Assembly (NCBI RefSeq): GCF_000559025.1
Contig: NZ_JAAN01000022.1
Coordinates: 1-62,524 of the forward strand
Reading direction: 5' to 3'
Source: Luteimonas huabeiensis HB2
GTDB taxonomy: Bacteria > Pseudomonadota > Gammaproteobacteria > Xanthomonadales > Xanthomonadaceae
DNA length: 62,524 nucleotides
The notes under the pieces were generated by a model. It saw nothing but the letters and a program-made list of their open reading frames with translations. It was not told the DNA's origin and ran no database searches. Both the position numbers and the translations under genes were made by a program. This document shows, piece after piece, positions 45,032-54,348 of this stretch (within the stretch, counting starts at the first letter, position 1; each line of letters begins with the position of its first letter).

Positions 45032-45349
45032 TCAGCCGGAGGCGAGCTTGAGACCGATCACGCCGGCCACGATCAGGCCGATGCTGATCAACCGCCCCGC
45101 GCCGGCCGGCTCGCCCAGCACGGCCATGCCGACCAGCGCCGTGCCGACCGCGCCGATGCCGACCCAGACCGCGTAGGCGGTGCCCAGCGGCAGCGCGGTC
45201 ATCGCCCGGCTGAGCAGGTAGAAGCTGACCGCCATCGCGGCGAAGGTGCCGAGCGTGGGCCACAGCCTGGTGAAGCCCTCGGTGTACTTCAGGCCGACGG
45301 CCCAGACGACCTCGAACAGGCCGGCGAACAACAGGACGATCCAGTGCAT
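45032..45349 (-). CDS. gdx: Guanidinium exporter SugE/Gdx (SMR family)
   Basis: A 105-residue small multidrug-resistance type transporter with four membrane helices. Glu13 in [18 protein letters not shown] is the essential acidic residue, and this N-terminal phrase is that of the SugE/Gdx subtype, which exports guanidinium in exchange for protons. The guanidine-II riboswitch directly upstream (45371-45413) supports this substrate strongly. A weak ribosome-binding site TGGAG (45356-45360) lies between the riboswitch and the ATG. Confidence 0.95.
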   Translation of the reverse strand: MHWIVLLFAGLFEVVWAVGLKYTEGFTRLWPTLGTFAAMAVSFYLLSRAMTALPLGTAYAVWVGIGAVGTALVGMAVLGEPAGAGRLISIGLIVAGVIGLKLASG

Positions 45350-45370
45350 GATGCGCTCCAGGGAGTCGAT

Positions 45371-45413
45371 GGGGCCGTCCCCGGGCGGAATGGAGCGGCG
45401 GGGTCGTCCCCGC
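45371..45413 (-). promoter_or_regulatory. Guanidine-II (mini-ykkC) riboswitch upstream of gdx
   Basis: On the minus strand two hairpins follow each other: GCGGGGACGACCCCGC (45413-45398) and GGGGACGGCCCC (45382-45371), 15 nt apart, each with an ACGR loop on a GC stem (ACGA and ACGG). Two such stem-loops are the whole definition of the guanidine-II class. The second stem ends 21 nt before the gdx start and 10 nt before its ribosome-binding site, so it should control translation. Guanidine pairs the two loops and frees the site. Confidence 0.92.
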
Positions 45414-45533
45414 TTCCTGGGTGCGCATTCTAGGGCCGCGGCGCGCCGGCGGATGAACGGCGCGTCGCCGCCGGGCCGGGCCTCGGACCGGCCGCGGTCG
45501 CCGCGGCGCCGCTGGACGCCGCAGACCCGCGGC

Positions 45534-48500
45534 TCAGCCGGTCCGGATGCGGTCGCGGCCCTCGTTCTTGGCGCGATACAGCGCGTCGTCGGCGCGCCGC
45601 AGCATCTGCGCCGGGGAAGCGTCGCCGGGATCGCGCAGGGTGGCGCCGGCGCTGATGGTGACGCGCAGTTCGGGCAGCCCGCCCCAGGTCGTCTGCGCGG
45701 CGAAGCGCGCGCGCAGGCGCGCATAGAGCGCCTCGGCGTCGTCCAGGCCGGCATCGACGAGGATCAGCGCGAACTCCTCGCCGCCGATGCGCGCGGCGAT
45801 GTCCGAGCCGCGGCACACCGAGGCCAGCAAGCCGCCGACCTGGCGCAGCACCGCATCGCCGACGGCGTGCGAGTGGGCGTCGTTGATCGCCTTGAAGCGA
45901 TCCAGGTCGAGCACCACCAGGCACAGCGGGTGGCCCTTGCGCCAGGCGCGCGCGAACTCGCGCTGCAGGGCCTCGTCGAAGCTGCGCCGGTTCGGCAGCC
46001 CGGTCAGCGCGTCCTCGTAGGCCTGGCGCTCGAAGGTCTCGGCCTGCCGGCGCAACCGCTGCAGCAGCTCCGTCTTCTCGTTGTCGGCGCGCAGCAACTG
46101 GTCGGTCTGCCGCTGCAGCGCGCGGGTGCGCTCGTCCACCAGGCGGGCCAGGCGCGCATGGGCGGCCTCGTAGCGGCGGATGCGCAGGCGATAGAGCAAC
46201 AGCATCGCCAGCAGCGCGAACGCCGCCATGGCCGCCTGCACGCCGCGATGCTGCCACCAGGACGGCGCCACCGTGAAGCGCCAGCGCGCCTCCTGCGCGC
46301 TCCAGCCGCCCTCCGGGTGCGCCGCCGACACGCGCAGGGTGTAGTCGCCGGGCGGCAGGCCGACGAAATCGACGCTGCGCTGGCGGCCGTGGTCGATCCA
46401 GCGTTCGTCGTAGCCGTCCAGCCGGGTCCGGAACCGGATGCGCTCGGAGAGCAGGAAGCTCAGCCCGACGTAGGACACCGAGATGCGCGCGCCGCCCGGC
46501 ACGCGGGCGCCGTCGCGCCAGGCCAGCGGATGGCCGTCCAGGCGCACCGACTCGATCCGCGGCAGCGGCGGCGGGCGGCGGCGAAACCCCTGCCAGCGGC
46601 GCGGATCGACCACGCTGATGCCGCCGGCGGTGGCCATCCACACGCTGCCGTCGGCGCGCAGGATCGACGAGGGCGAGGAACTGCCGTTGCCCTGCGAACT
46701 GGACATGCCGTCGGTCTCGTCGTAGCGCTCCAGCGCGAGCCGCTCCTCGCGCCCGTCGGCCACCGCGTTCAGCGCGTCCATGCGCGCGCGCAGCATGCCG
46801 CGATTGCTGCCGATCCAGGCGTTGCCGAGGCGGTCGCGCACGAGCTGGAACACGGTGTCCACCGGCAGGCCCTGCTCCAGCCCCACCCGCGCGAGCGCGC
46901 CGCCGCGCTCGCGGTAGAGCCCGCGGTCGGTGGCGATCCAGACGTCGCCGCCGACGCGCTCGAAGCCGAACACCGAGCGCGCGCCGCTCAGCCGCTCCAG
47001 CGGCAGCCGTCGCGCGCGGCCGTCGCGCACCACGCTGACGCCGGCCACCGAACCCACCCACAGCGCACCGTCGATGTTCGCCAGCGCGGTGACCAGCGCC
47101 TCGGGCAGCCCCTCGATGCGCGGCACGGAGATGCGCCCGTCGAGGATCCGCGCCGGACCGCGATGGGTGGCGACCCAGACGCCGCCCGCCGGGTCCGGCG
47201 CGATCGCGCGCACGTGGCCGGGGGGCAGGCCGTCGTCGCCGTCGTAGCGCCGCAGCACGCGGCCGTCGCGCAACTGGAACACCCGGCCGCCGAAGGCGCC
47301 GACCCAGAGGTCGCCGGCGACGTCCTCGGCCAGGCTGAGCACCGACGGCGGCACGCCCGGCTGCAGCGCGACCGGCGCCGGAACGCCGTCGTCGCCGAGC
47401 CGGTCGAGCCCGCCCGCGCCGCCGATCCACAGCGCACCGCGGCGGTCCTCCAGCAGCGCGCGGACGTAGTCGCTGCTGAGCCCGTCGCGCTCGGTCCAGC
47501 GGGTGAACAGCGTCTCGCGCAGGCGGAACAGGCCGCCGTTGGCGCCCGCCCAGATGCTGCCCTCGGCGTCCTCCAGCAGTTGCACGATGCGCCCGGGCGG
47601 ACGTACCTCGCCTGCCGGCGGGTGCTCCAGGCCATGCGGCCCGAGGCGCAGCAGGCCGCGGTTCTCGCTGCCCAGCCACAGGTCGCCGTGGCGGTCCTGC
47701 AGCATGGCGGTGAAGTCGCCCTGGCCGGGCGCGTGGTGGGCGACCGGCGCGCGATCGCCCTGCAGGCGGTGGATGCGCTCGCCCGAGACCAGCCAGATCC
47801 CGCCGTCCGGCCCCTGGTACGGCCACGCCAACCCGGGCGCCAGCCCGAAGGATTCGGGCGCGCGGCGCAGCGTGCCGTCGGCCTCGCGCACGATCAGCCC
47901 GTCCATGCCGCCGATCCAGATCCGCGACCGGGCGTCGATGGCCATGCGCGGGTAGCTCAGCGCCAGCGGCACGCCCTCGGGCGCCTCGAAGTACTCGAAG
48001 CGGTCGTCGGGATGCAGGCAGCCGAGCCCGCGGCCCTCGAACAGCAGCCACATCCGCCCTTCCCCGTCCATCGCCATGGCATGGATCAGCACCTCCGGCC
48101 AGCGGCCGGCGGACTCCCAGAAACGCCACGCGCCGTCCGCGCCGCGCCGGCCCAGGTTGCCGCGCGAGTCGCTGGTCCACAGCGCGCCCTCGCGATCGAC
48201 GTACAGCGCGCCGACGCCGTTGTCGGGCAACGCCGGATCGCGGGTGCCGCGGTCGTAGACGGTGAAGTCCAGGCCGCTGTAGCGGACCAGGCCCTCCCAG
48301 GTCGCGAACCACAGGTAGCCGTCCGGCGTCTGCGCGATGTCGCGCAGGGAGTTGTGCGGCAGGCCGTCGCGGGTGGTCCAGCGGTCGATCGCGTAGTCGC
48401 GCAGCGGCGGCGCCGCGGCCCAGGCGTCCGCCAGCCCGCCCAGCGCCAACAGCAGGCCGTACAGCAGATGGCGGCCCAGCCAGTCGACGTAGGCACGCGG

Positions 48501-48614
48501 GCGCGGCGTCCGGAGCCGGCCGGCCGGCCGCGCGGGCGCAGCCGCGGCGGCGGCGCGCCGCCGGAACGCGGCACGCCGGCGGGTCGCGTGCTTCGCGATC
48601 CAGGGCGCGAACAT
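45534..48614 (-). CDS. Two-component-type propeller sensor with GGDEF output
   Basis: A 1026-residue membrane protein. After a basic N-terminus and a signal helix (about 48-66), about 14 propeller repeats of the two-component regulator type (about 75-690; phrases such as [34 protein letters not shown]) form two beta-propellers, then a Y_Y_Y domain (about 700-770), a membrane helix (about 778-798), a coiled coil (about 805-855) and a diguanylate cyclase domain with GGEEF near 945. It should make cyclic di-GMP in response to a periplasmic ligand. It lacks EAL and kinase domains. The N-terminal 40 residues are Arg/Ala-rich, so an internal start is possible. Confidence 0.92.
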   Translation of the reverse strand: MFAPWIAKHATRRRAAFRRRAAAAAAPARPAGRLRTPRPRAYVDWLGRHLLYGLLLALGGLADAWAAAPPLRDYAIDRWTTRDGLPHNSLRDIAQTPDGYLWFATWEGLVRYSGLDFTVYDRGTRDPALPDNGVGALYVDREGALWTSDSRGNLGRRGADGAWRFWESAGRWPEVLIHAMAMDGEGRMWLLFEGRGLGCLHPDDRFEYFEAPEGVPLALSYPRMAIDARSRIWIGGMDGLIVREADGTLRRAPESFGLAPGLAWPYQGPDGGIWLVSGERIHRLQGDRAPVAHHAPGQGDFTAMLQDRHGDLWLGSENRGLLRLGPHGLEHPPAGEVRPPGRIVQLLEDAEGSIWAGANGGLFRLRETLFTRWTERDGLSSDYVRALLEDRRGALWIGGAGGLDRLGDDGVPAPVALQPGVPPSVLSLAEDVAGDLWVGAFGGRVFQLRDGRVLRRYDGDDGLPPGHVRAIAPDPAGGVWVATHRGPARILDGRISVPRIEGLPEALVTALANIDGALWVGSVAGVSVVRDGRARRLPLERLSGARSVFGFERVGGDVWIATDRGLYRERGGALARVGLEQGLPVDTVFQLVRDRLGNAWIGSNRGMLRARMDALNAVADGREERLALERYDETDGMSSSQGNGSSSPSSILRADGSVWMATAGGISVVDPRRWQGFRRRPPPLPRIESVRLDGHPLAWRDGARVPGGARISVSYVGLSFLLSERIRFRTRLDGYDERWIDHGRQRSVDFVGLPPGDYTLRVSAAHPEGGWSAQEARWRFTVAPSWWQHRGVQAAMAAFALLAMLLLYRLRIRRYEAAHARLARLVDERTRALQRQTDQLLRADNEKTELLQRLRRQAETFERQAYEDALTGLPNRRSFDEALQREFARAWRKGHPLCLVVLDLDRFKAINDAHSHAVGDAVLRQVGGLLASVCRGSDIAARIGGEEFALILVDAGLDDAEALYARLRARFAAQTTWGGLPELRVTISAGATLRDPGDASPAQMLRRADDALYRAKNEGRDRIRTG

Positions 48615-48632
48615 GGCCGCCGCGGCCTGCGG

Positions 48633-49382
48633 TCAGGACGCCTGGCGCTGGCGGACCGCCTCGAACAGCGCAACGCCGGCGGCGACGGACACGTTGAGGC
48701 TCTCGAAGCCGCCAGGCATCGGGATGCGCGCGAGCCCGTCGCAGTGCTCGCGCGTGAGCCGGCGCAGGCCGTCGGCCTCGCCGCCGAGCACCAGGGCGAC
48801 GTTGCCGGCCAGGTCCAGGCCGTACAGCGAACCCGTCGCATCGCCGGCCAGGCCGTAGATCCAGACGCCCTGCTTCTGCAGTTCGCGCAGGGTGCGGGCG
48901 AGATTGGTGGCGCGGATCACCGGCACGGTATCAGCGGCGCCGGCGGAGGTCTTGCGCACGGTGGCGTTGACCTGCACGGCCTTGTCCTTCGGGATCACCA
49001 CCGCGGTGGCGCCGGCGGCGGCGGCGCTGCGCAGGCAGGCGCCGAGGTTGTGCGGGTCCTGCACGCCGTCGAGCACCAGCACCAGCGCACGGCCGCCGGC
49101 GGCCTCGATCAGCGGCGCGAGATCGTGCTCGCCCCAGGTCTTGGCCGCGGCGTAACGCGCGGCGGCGCCCTGGTGGCGCAGGCCGCCGGCCACGCCGTCC
49201 AGCGCCTGCTGGGCGACCCGGCGCACGTCGATGCCGCGGCGCCTGGCCTCGGTCTCGATCGCGGCCAGGCGCGGATTGCGCGCCCCGGCTTCCAGCAGCA
49301 CCTCGCGCACGTTGTCGGCGTCGTGCTCGACGGCGGCGGCGACGGCGTTGATGCCGGCGATCCAGGAAGTCTGCTTGCTCAT
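48633..49382 (-). CDS. rlmB: 23S rRNA (guanosine-2251-2'-O)-methyltransferase
   Basis: A 249-residue SPOUT methyltransferase. The N-terminal substrate-binding part is at about 7-80, and the knotted SPOUT domain at about 95-245, with LDGVQDPHNLGACLRSA (motif 1), VALVLGGEADGLRR (motif 2) and MPGGFESLNVSVAAGVALFE (motif 3). It methylates G2251 of 23S rRNA. It lies 59 bp after the RNase R gene, the usual rnr-rlmB order. Confidence 0.96.
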   Translation of the reverse strand: MSKQTSWIAGINAVAAAVEHDADNVREVLLEAGARNPRLAAIETEARRRGIDVRRVAQQALDGVAGGLRHQGAAARYAAAKTWGEHDLAPLIEAAGGRALVLVLDGVQDPHNLGACLRSAAAAGATAVVIPKDKAVQVNATVRKTSAGAADTVPVIRATNLARTLRELQKQGVWIYGLAGDATGSLYGLDLAGNVALVLGGEADGLRRLTREHCDGLARIPMPGGFESLNVSVAAGVALFEAVRQRQAS

Positions 49383-49441
49383 CGGGGCCGGACGGGACTC
49401 GGGCGGGGCCGACCATTGTAGGCCGGCGCCGACCGCTCTCT

Positions 49442-51886
49442 TCAGTACGCCCGCTTGTCCCGCTTCGCCGGGCGCCCGCGCGGCGGCGGCGGCTTCGGTC
49501 CGCGCGCCTCCTCGGCCAGGCCGAAATCGATCTTGCGCTCCTCGAGGCTGGCCTTGAGCACGCGCACGCGCAGGCGGTCGCCGAGCCGGAACTCGCGCCC
49601 GCCGCGCTCGCCGGCCAGGGTCTTGCGCACCGGATCGAAGCGGTAGAAATCGCGCGGCAGCTGGGTCACGTGGATCAGCCCGTTGACCTTGGACTGGTCG
49701 AGCTCCACGAACAGACCGAAGCTGGTCACGCCGCTGATCACGCCCTCGAATTCGCCGCCGACGTGCTGCTCCATCCACGCCGCGCGGTAGCGCTCGTCCA
49801 CCTCGCGCTCGGCCTCGTCGGCGCGCCGCTCGCGCTCGGAGCACTGCAGGGCGAGCGCGGCCATGTCGTTGGCCGAGTAGCGGAACGCGCCCGGCTTGCC
49901 GCGCGCCAGCGCGTGCTTGATCGCGCGGTGCACCAGCAGGTCCGGGTAGCGGCGGATCGGCGAGGTGAAGTGCGAATACGCCTCCAGCGCCAGCCCGAAG
50001 TGGCCGATGTTCTCGGCCGAGTACACCGCCAGGCTCTGGCTGCGCAGCAGGACCGATTCCAGCAGCGCGGCATCGGGCCGCTCGCGCACCTTGGCCAGCA
50101 ACTGGGTGAAGTCCTTCGGCCGCACCCGGCCCCAGGCCGGCATGCGCAGGTTGAACTCCTTCAGGAACTCCAGCAGGTCGGCGTACTTGGACTCCGGCGG
50201 CTTGTCGTGGATGCGGTACAGACCCGGCACGCCGGAGGCGAGCAGGAACCTGGCCGCCTCCACGTTGGCCGCGATCATGCATTCCTCGATCAGCTTGTGG
50301 GCGTCGTTGCGCAGCAGCATGCCGGCCTGCACCACCTCGCCGCGGTTGTCCAGGACGAAGCGCACCTCCGAGGTCTCGAACTCGATCGCGCCGCGCTTGG
50401 CGCGGGCCTTGGCCAGCACCTTGTAGAGCTGGTGCAGGTGCCGCAGCTGCGGCATCAGCGCGCCGACCTGGGCCTGCGCCTCGGGGTCGCCCTCGCCCAC
50501 CGCCTGCCAGACCTGGGTGTAGGTCAGGCGCGCGTGCGAGTGCATCACCGCCTCGTAGAACTCGGCCTCGCGCACGGTGCCGTCGCGACCGACCTGCATG
50601 TCGCACACGAAGCACAGCCGGTCCACCTTCGGCCGCAGCGAGCAGATGCCGTTGGACAGCGTCTCCGGCAGCATCGGCACCACGAAGCCGGGGAAGTACA
50701 CGCTGGTCGCGCGCAGTTGCGCCTCGTCGTCGGGCGGCGTGCCCGGCTGCACGTAGTGCGAGACGTCGGCGATCGCCACGATCAGCCGGAAGCCGTCGCG
50801 GTTGGGCTCGCACCACACCGCGTCGTCGAAGTCCTTGGCGTCCTCGCCGTCGATGGTCACCAGCGGCAGCGCGCGCAGGTCGCGGCGGCCGGCGGCGGCC
50901 CTGGCGTCGACCTCCAGCGGGATCGCGGTGGCCTGGTCGAGCACCGCCTGCGGGAACTCGTGCGGCAGCTCGTGGCCGTGGATGGCCGCCTCGACCACCA
51001 GCGACGGCGTCAGCGCATCGCCCAGCACCGCCAGCACGCGGCCGATCGGCGGCCGGCGCGCGTCGCCGGGCTGGGCGATCTCGCAGACCACCAGCTGCCC
51101 GTGCTCGGCGCCGTTGCGCGCGTCCTGCGGCACCTGGATGTTGCGCTGGATGCGGCGGTCGTCGGGCACCACGAAGCTGATCCCCGACTCGACCGTGTAG
51201 CGGCCGATCAGGCGGTTGAGGCGCCGCTCCAGCACCTCGACGATCGCGCCCTCGCGGCGGCCGCGGCGGTCCAGCCCGGTCACGCTGGCCATCGCGCGGT
51301 CGCCGTGCATGACCTTGCGCATCTCGCTCGGCGGCAGGAACAGGTCGTCGCCGGCGCCGGTGTCCGGGCGCAGGAAGCCGAAGCCGTCGGGATTGGCGAT
51401 CACCGTGCCGGCGATCAGGTCCGCGCGCTCGACCGGCACGAAACCGCCGCGGCGGTTCTGCAGCAGTTGGCCGTCGCGCACCATCGCGCCCAGGCGCTTG
51501 CCCAGCGCGTCGAAGCGGTCCGGGGCGGTAAGCCCGAAGTGGTCGGCGATCGCCTCGGCGGTCTGCGGGCCGTCGCTCTCGGCCAGCCACAACAGGATCG
51601 CCTCGCGGCTGGCGATCGGATTGGCGTAGCGGTCGGCCTCGCGCTCGGCCTGCGGATCGTGGAAGACGGGCGCCGCGGACTTGCGCGAGCGCCGCGGCGC
51701 CTCGTGCTCGGCCGCGCCGCGGCCGGCCGCGCGCGGCGGCTCCGGCATCCACGGCGGCGGCGCATCGCCGCGGCCGCGCGCCTTGCCGGCCGATGCCTTC
51801 GATGCGCGTTGAGGGGTGGAAGACTTGCCGGGCTTGGCCGGCGCCTGGTCGCGGCGACCGCCGCGCTTGCTGGGTGTTTTCGCCAT
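49442..51886 (-). CDS. rnr: Ribonuclease R
   Basis: An 814-residue 3'-5' exoribonuclease that degrades structured RNA. A basic N-terminal part (about 1-70, low complexity), HTH-like RNB N-terminal domain (about 85-150), cold-shock domains (about 160-320), catalytic RNB domain (about 340-670, with TIDGEDAKDFDDAVW bearing the metal aspartates), S1 domain (about 720-795) and a basic Pro/Arg-rich tail. The start at 51886 is favoured since the reading frame further upstream runs over the promoter and the tRNA on the other strand. It is followed by rlmB. Confidence 0.95.
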   Translation of the reverse strand: MAKTPSKRGGRRDQAPAKPGKSSTPQRASKASAGKARGRGDAPPPWMPEPPRAAGRGAAEHEAPRRSRKSAAPVFHDPQAEREADRYANPIASREAILLWLAESDGPQTAEAIADHFGLTAPDRFDALGKRLGAMVRDGQLLQNRRGGFVPVERADLIAGTVIANPDGFGFLRPDTGAGDDLFLPPSEMRKVMHGDRAMASVTGLDRRGRREGAIVEVLERRLNRLIGRYTVESGISFVVPDDRRIQRNIQVPQDARNGAEHGQLVVCEIAQPGDARRPPIGRVLAVLGDALTPSLVVEAAIHGHELPHEFPQAVLDQATAIPLEVDARAAAGRRDLRALPLVTIDGEDAKDFDDAVWCEPNRDGFRLIVAIADVSHYVQPGTPPDDEAQLRATSVYFPGFVVPMLPETLSNGICSLRPKVDRLCFVCDMQVGRDGTVREAEFYEAVMHSHARLTYTQVWQAVGEGDPEAQAQVGALMPQLRHLHQLYKVLAKARAKRGAIEFETSEVRFVLDNRGEVVQAGMLLRNDAHKLIEECMIAANVEAARFLLASGVPGLYRIHDKPPESKYADLLEFLKEFNLRMPAWGRVRPKDFTQLLAKVRERPDAALLESVLLRSQSLAVYSAENIGHFGLALEAYSHFTSPIRRYPDLLVHRAIKHALARGKPGAFRYSANDMAALALQCSERERRADEAEREVDERYRAAWMEQHVGGEFEGVISGVTSFGLFVELDQSKVNGLIHVTQLPRDFYRFDPVRKTLAGERGGREFRLGDRLRVRVLKASLEERKIDFGLAEEARGPKPPPPRGRPAKRDKRAY

Positions 51887-51956
51887 GGCCGCAGATGGTA
51901 CAGGTCGGCCGCGCGCATCGGAGTGATGCGGTTGTCGTGCGCGGCGTAAAAAAGCG

Positions 51957-51988
51957 TTGACAAGGTCCGGGACGCAACGCAACATACG
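51957..51988 (+). promoter_or_regulatory. Promoter of the tRNA-Leu gene
   Basis: A consensus -35 TTGACA (51957-51962) and, 18-20 bp on, AACATACG (51981-51988) as -10. It lies 14 bp before the tRNA-Leu(CAG) start and points to it. The GC-rich discriminator after the -10 fits a stable-RNA promoter. Confidence 0.65.
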
Positions 51989-52001
51989 CGCCTGCCCCGA
52001 T

Positions 52002-52088
52002 GCCCAGGTGGCGGAATTGGTAGACGCACTAGCTTCAGGTGCTAGCGGGGGCAACTCCGTGGAGGTTCGAGTCCTCTCCTGGGCACCA
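52002..52088 (+). tRNA. tRNA-Leu (anticodon CAG)
   Basis: Acceptor arm GCCCAGG (52002-52008) pairs with CCTGGGC (52078-52084), followed by discriminator A and encoded CCA (52086-52088). Anticodon stem CTAGC/GCTAG with loop TTCAGGT gives anticodon CAG, reading CUG, the main leucine codon of such a GC-rich genome. A long variable arm and the T loop GTTCGAGTC are present, as in class II tRNAs. A terminator follows at 52131-52154. Confidence 0.97.
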
Positions 52089-52130
52089 CGCGATACGAAG
52101 GCGGTTCACGCAACTGCCGGCAACACGAAG

Positions 52131-52154
52131 AACCCCGCTCAGGCGGGGTTTTTT
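52131..52154 (+). terminator. Rho-independent terminator of tRNA-Leu
   Basis: Stem AACCCCGC (52131-52138) and GCGGGGTT (52143-52150) with a TCAG loop and a T-run (TTTTTT, 52149-52154). It lies 43 bp after the tRNA. Confidence 0.9.
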
Positions 52155-52267
52155 CGTTTGGCGCCGGCGTTGCGATGCATCGGGACGGCCGGCCGATCGG
52201 TGCCGGCGTCGCGGCCGTCGCCCGCCGCGTGCGCGCCGGCGGGCGCGATGCGCGACTGCGTCGGCGA

Positions 52268-52474
52268 TCAGGTCTCCGGCGGCGCGCGGCCGCTCGCATC
52301 GTCGGTGCCGCGCCGGGCCGGGTTGCCTTCCGCCGCGCCCGGCTGCGCCTCGGGATCGTTGCGCTCGTCCTGATCGCGCTTGCCGGGATATTCGCCCGGT
52401 GCGCGCGGCACGTCCGGCGCACGCGTCTTCTCCAGCGGGCCGCGCGCCGGCGCGGGGGGCGGATGCTTGCCCAT
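52268..52474 (-). CDS. Small hydrophilic protein of unknown function
   Basis: A 68-residue protein that is Pro-, Arg-, Glu- and Asp-rich, without hydrophobic segments, likely disordered (GKRDQDERNDPEAQPG in the middle). The start at 52474 is set by the strong AGGAGG site 8 nt before it. It converges with the tRNA-Leu transcript. It could be a small stress protein, but I do not recognise it. Confidence 0.65.
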   Translation of the reverse strand: MGKHPPPAPARGPLEKTRAPDVPRAPGEYPGKRDQDERNDPEAQPGAAEGNPARRGTDDASGRAPPET

Positions 52475-52638
52475 GTCGATGGCCTCCTGCGGAAACTGGC
52501 CGCACAGTGCCGCCCCGCGTGCGGGCACCGCGTGAGGAACGCCGCGCGCGCACGGCCGTGCGCGGCCGCGAGCGGCCGGCGCGGCCTACAATGCGGCGTT
52601 CGCGAGCCCGCCGCGCCCCGCCTGCCCGCCCGATCGCC

Positions 52639-54348
52639 ATGTCCTCTTCCGTCGCGGCCGATTCGCTGCCGCCCCCCGCCGCGCCGCGCGCGGTGCGCCT
52701 GCGCCGGCTCGACGCGCTGGCCGCGCCGGTGCGCGGGCGGTTGCGCCTGGCCGGCGCCTGCACCGCGGTCGCCGGCTGGCTGCTGATCGCGCAGGCCGGC
52801 GCGATCGCCTGGGCGGTGCAGCGGGTGCTGGCGGACGGCGCCGATCCCGCGCTCGCGCTGCCGGCGCTGGCCGCGCTCGCGGCGGTGGGCACGCTGCGCG
52901 CGGGTCTCGCGTTCGCGGCGCGCCGCGCTGCGGATGCCGCCACGACCGCGCTGCGCGACGCGCTGCGGCGCCGGATCGCGCGCCGCCTGTTCGCCGCCGG
53001 CGCGCCCTGGCTGCGGCGCCAGCGCAGCGGTGCGCTCGGCGAACTCACCGGCGCCCACGTCGATGCGCTCGACGGCTACTTCGGCGGCTACCGGCTGGCG
53101 CGCGCGGAAACGCTGCTGGTGCCGCCGGCGATGCTGCTGGCCGCGTTCTGGGTGGACCCGATCGTCGGCCTGGTACTGCTGCTGACGCTGCCGCTGATCC
53201 CGCTGTTCATGATGCTGGTGGGCTGGAGCGCCGAGGCCGCCAGCCGGCGCCAGCTGCGCGCGCTGTCGCGCATGGGCGGGCATTTCGCCGACCGCCTGCG
53301 CGGCCTGGGCCTGATCCGCGTCTACGGCCGCGGCGACGCCGAGCTGGCCGGCGTGCGCGAAGCCGCCGAAGGGCTGCGCGAGCGCAGCATGAAGGTGCTG
53401 CGGATCGCCTTCCTGTCGTCGACGGTGCTGGAGTTCTTCGCCTCGGTCAGCGTGGCCGTGGTCGCGCTGTACCTGGGCCTGTCGTACCTGGGCATGATCG
53501 CGCTGCGCGACGCGCCGCCCACGCTGGGCGCCGGGCTGTTCCTGCTGCTGCTCGCGCCGGAGGTCCACGCGCCGCTGCGGCGCCTGGCCGCGCACTACCA
53601 CGACCGCGCCGCGGCGCTGGCGGCGCTGGAGGAGATCGACGCCGCACTGGAGGCCGGCGACGACGCCGGGGCCCAGGACGCCGCGCGCGCGCAAGGCGCC
53701 GGCCGCGCGGCGCCGGCGGTGCGCATCGACGGGCTGTCGCTGCGCCACGCCGGCGCCGAACGCGATGCGGTGGCCGGCCTGTCGCTCGACATCGCCGCCG
53801 GCGAGTGCGTCGCCCTGGTCGGCCCCAGCGGCTGCGGCAAGAGCACGCTACTGGAAGCCATCGCCGGCTGGCTGCCGCCGCGGAGCGGGCGCATCGAGAT
53901 CGCGCCGGCCGACGCGCGGATCGGCTACGTGCCGCAGCGGCCGTTCCTGTTCCACGGCAGCATCGCCGACAACCTGCGCCTCGCCCGGCCCGATGCCGAC
54001 GACGCGGCGGTGCGCGCCGCCGCCGAGGCCGCGCAGGTCATGCGCTTCGCCGAGCGCCTGCCGGCCGGCCTCGACACCGTGGTCGGCGAGCGCGGCTTCG
54101 GCCTGTCCGGCGGCGAGGCGCGACGCATCGCGCTGGCGCGCGTGTTCCTGCGCGATCCCGCGCTGTTGCTGCTCGACGAGCCGACCGCCTTCCTCGATCC
54201 GGAGACCGAGCGGTGCGTGCTGGAGGCGCTGGCCGCGTTCGCGCGCGGGCGCACGGTGCTGATGGCGACCCACAGCGCGGCGGCGCTCGCCATCGCCACG
54301 CGCGTGGCGACGTTGCCGGCGGCGACTGCGCACGGAGCGCCGCCATGA
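52639..54348 (+). CDS. cydD: Thiol reductant ABC exporter, CydD subunit
   Basis: A 569-residue ABC half-transporter with six membrane helices (about 40-330) and an ATPase domain (about 370-560): Walker A GPSGCGKST, signature LSGGE and Walker B LLLLDEPTAFLD. With CydC it exports glutathione and cysteine to the periplasm, needed for assembly of cytochrome bd oxidase. Its stop overlaps the start of cydC by 4 bp (ATGA). No cydAB genes are in the window. The start at 52639 follows a GC-rich leader without a clear ribosome-binding site. Confidence 0.95.
   Translation: MSSSVAADSLPPPAAPRAVRLRRLDALAAPVRGRLRLAGACTAVAGWLLIAQAGAIAWAVQRVLADGADPALALPALAALAAVGTLRAGLAFAARRAADAATTALRDALRRRIARRLFAAGAPWLRRQRSGALGELTGAHVDALDGYFGGYRLARAETLLVPPAMLLAAFWVDPIVGLVLLLTLPLIPLFMMLVGWSAEAASRRQLRALSRMGGHFADRLRGLGLIRVYGRGDAELAGVREAAEGLRERSMKVLRIAFLSSTVLEFFASVSVAVVALYLGLSYLGMIALRDAPPTLGAGLFLLLLAPEVHAPLRRLAAHYHDRAAALAALEEIDAALEAGDDAGAQDAARAQGAGRAAPAVRIDGLSLRHAGAERDAVAGLSLDIAAGECVALVGPSGCGKSTLLEAIAGWLPPRSGRIEIAPADARIGYVPQRPFLFHGSIADNLRLARPDADDAAVRAAAEAAQVMRFAERLPAGLDTVVGERGFGLSGGEARRIALARVFLRDPALLLLDEPTAFLDPETERCVLEALAAFARGRTVLMATHSAAALAIATRVATLPAATAHGAPP

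Noticed and set aside
41577..45428. A 1283-codon minus-strand open frame opposite leucine and isovaleryl-CoA dehydrogenase
   Set aside because: Only its last 256 codons (the SDR) have motifs; the rest is the antisense of two well-supported genes, with His/Val/Ala-rich composition typical of shadows.
45246..49421. A 1391-codon plus-strand open frame
   Set aside because: It is antisense to the GGDEF sensor and rlmB and shows no domain or start signal.
51887..52054. Upstream extension of RNase R across the tRNA-Leu gene
   Set aside because: The extension would be read through the tRNA and its promoter on the opposite strand; the ATG at 51886 starts the basic N-terminal region normal for RNase R.
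52560..52638. Search for an FNR site in front of cydD
   Set aside because: No TTGAT-N4-ATCAA-like sequence is present in the short GC-rich leader.
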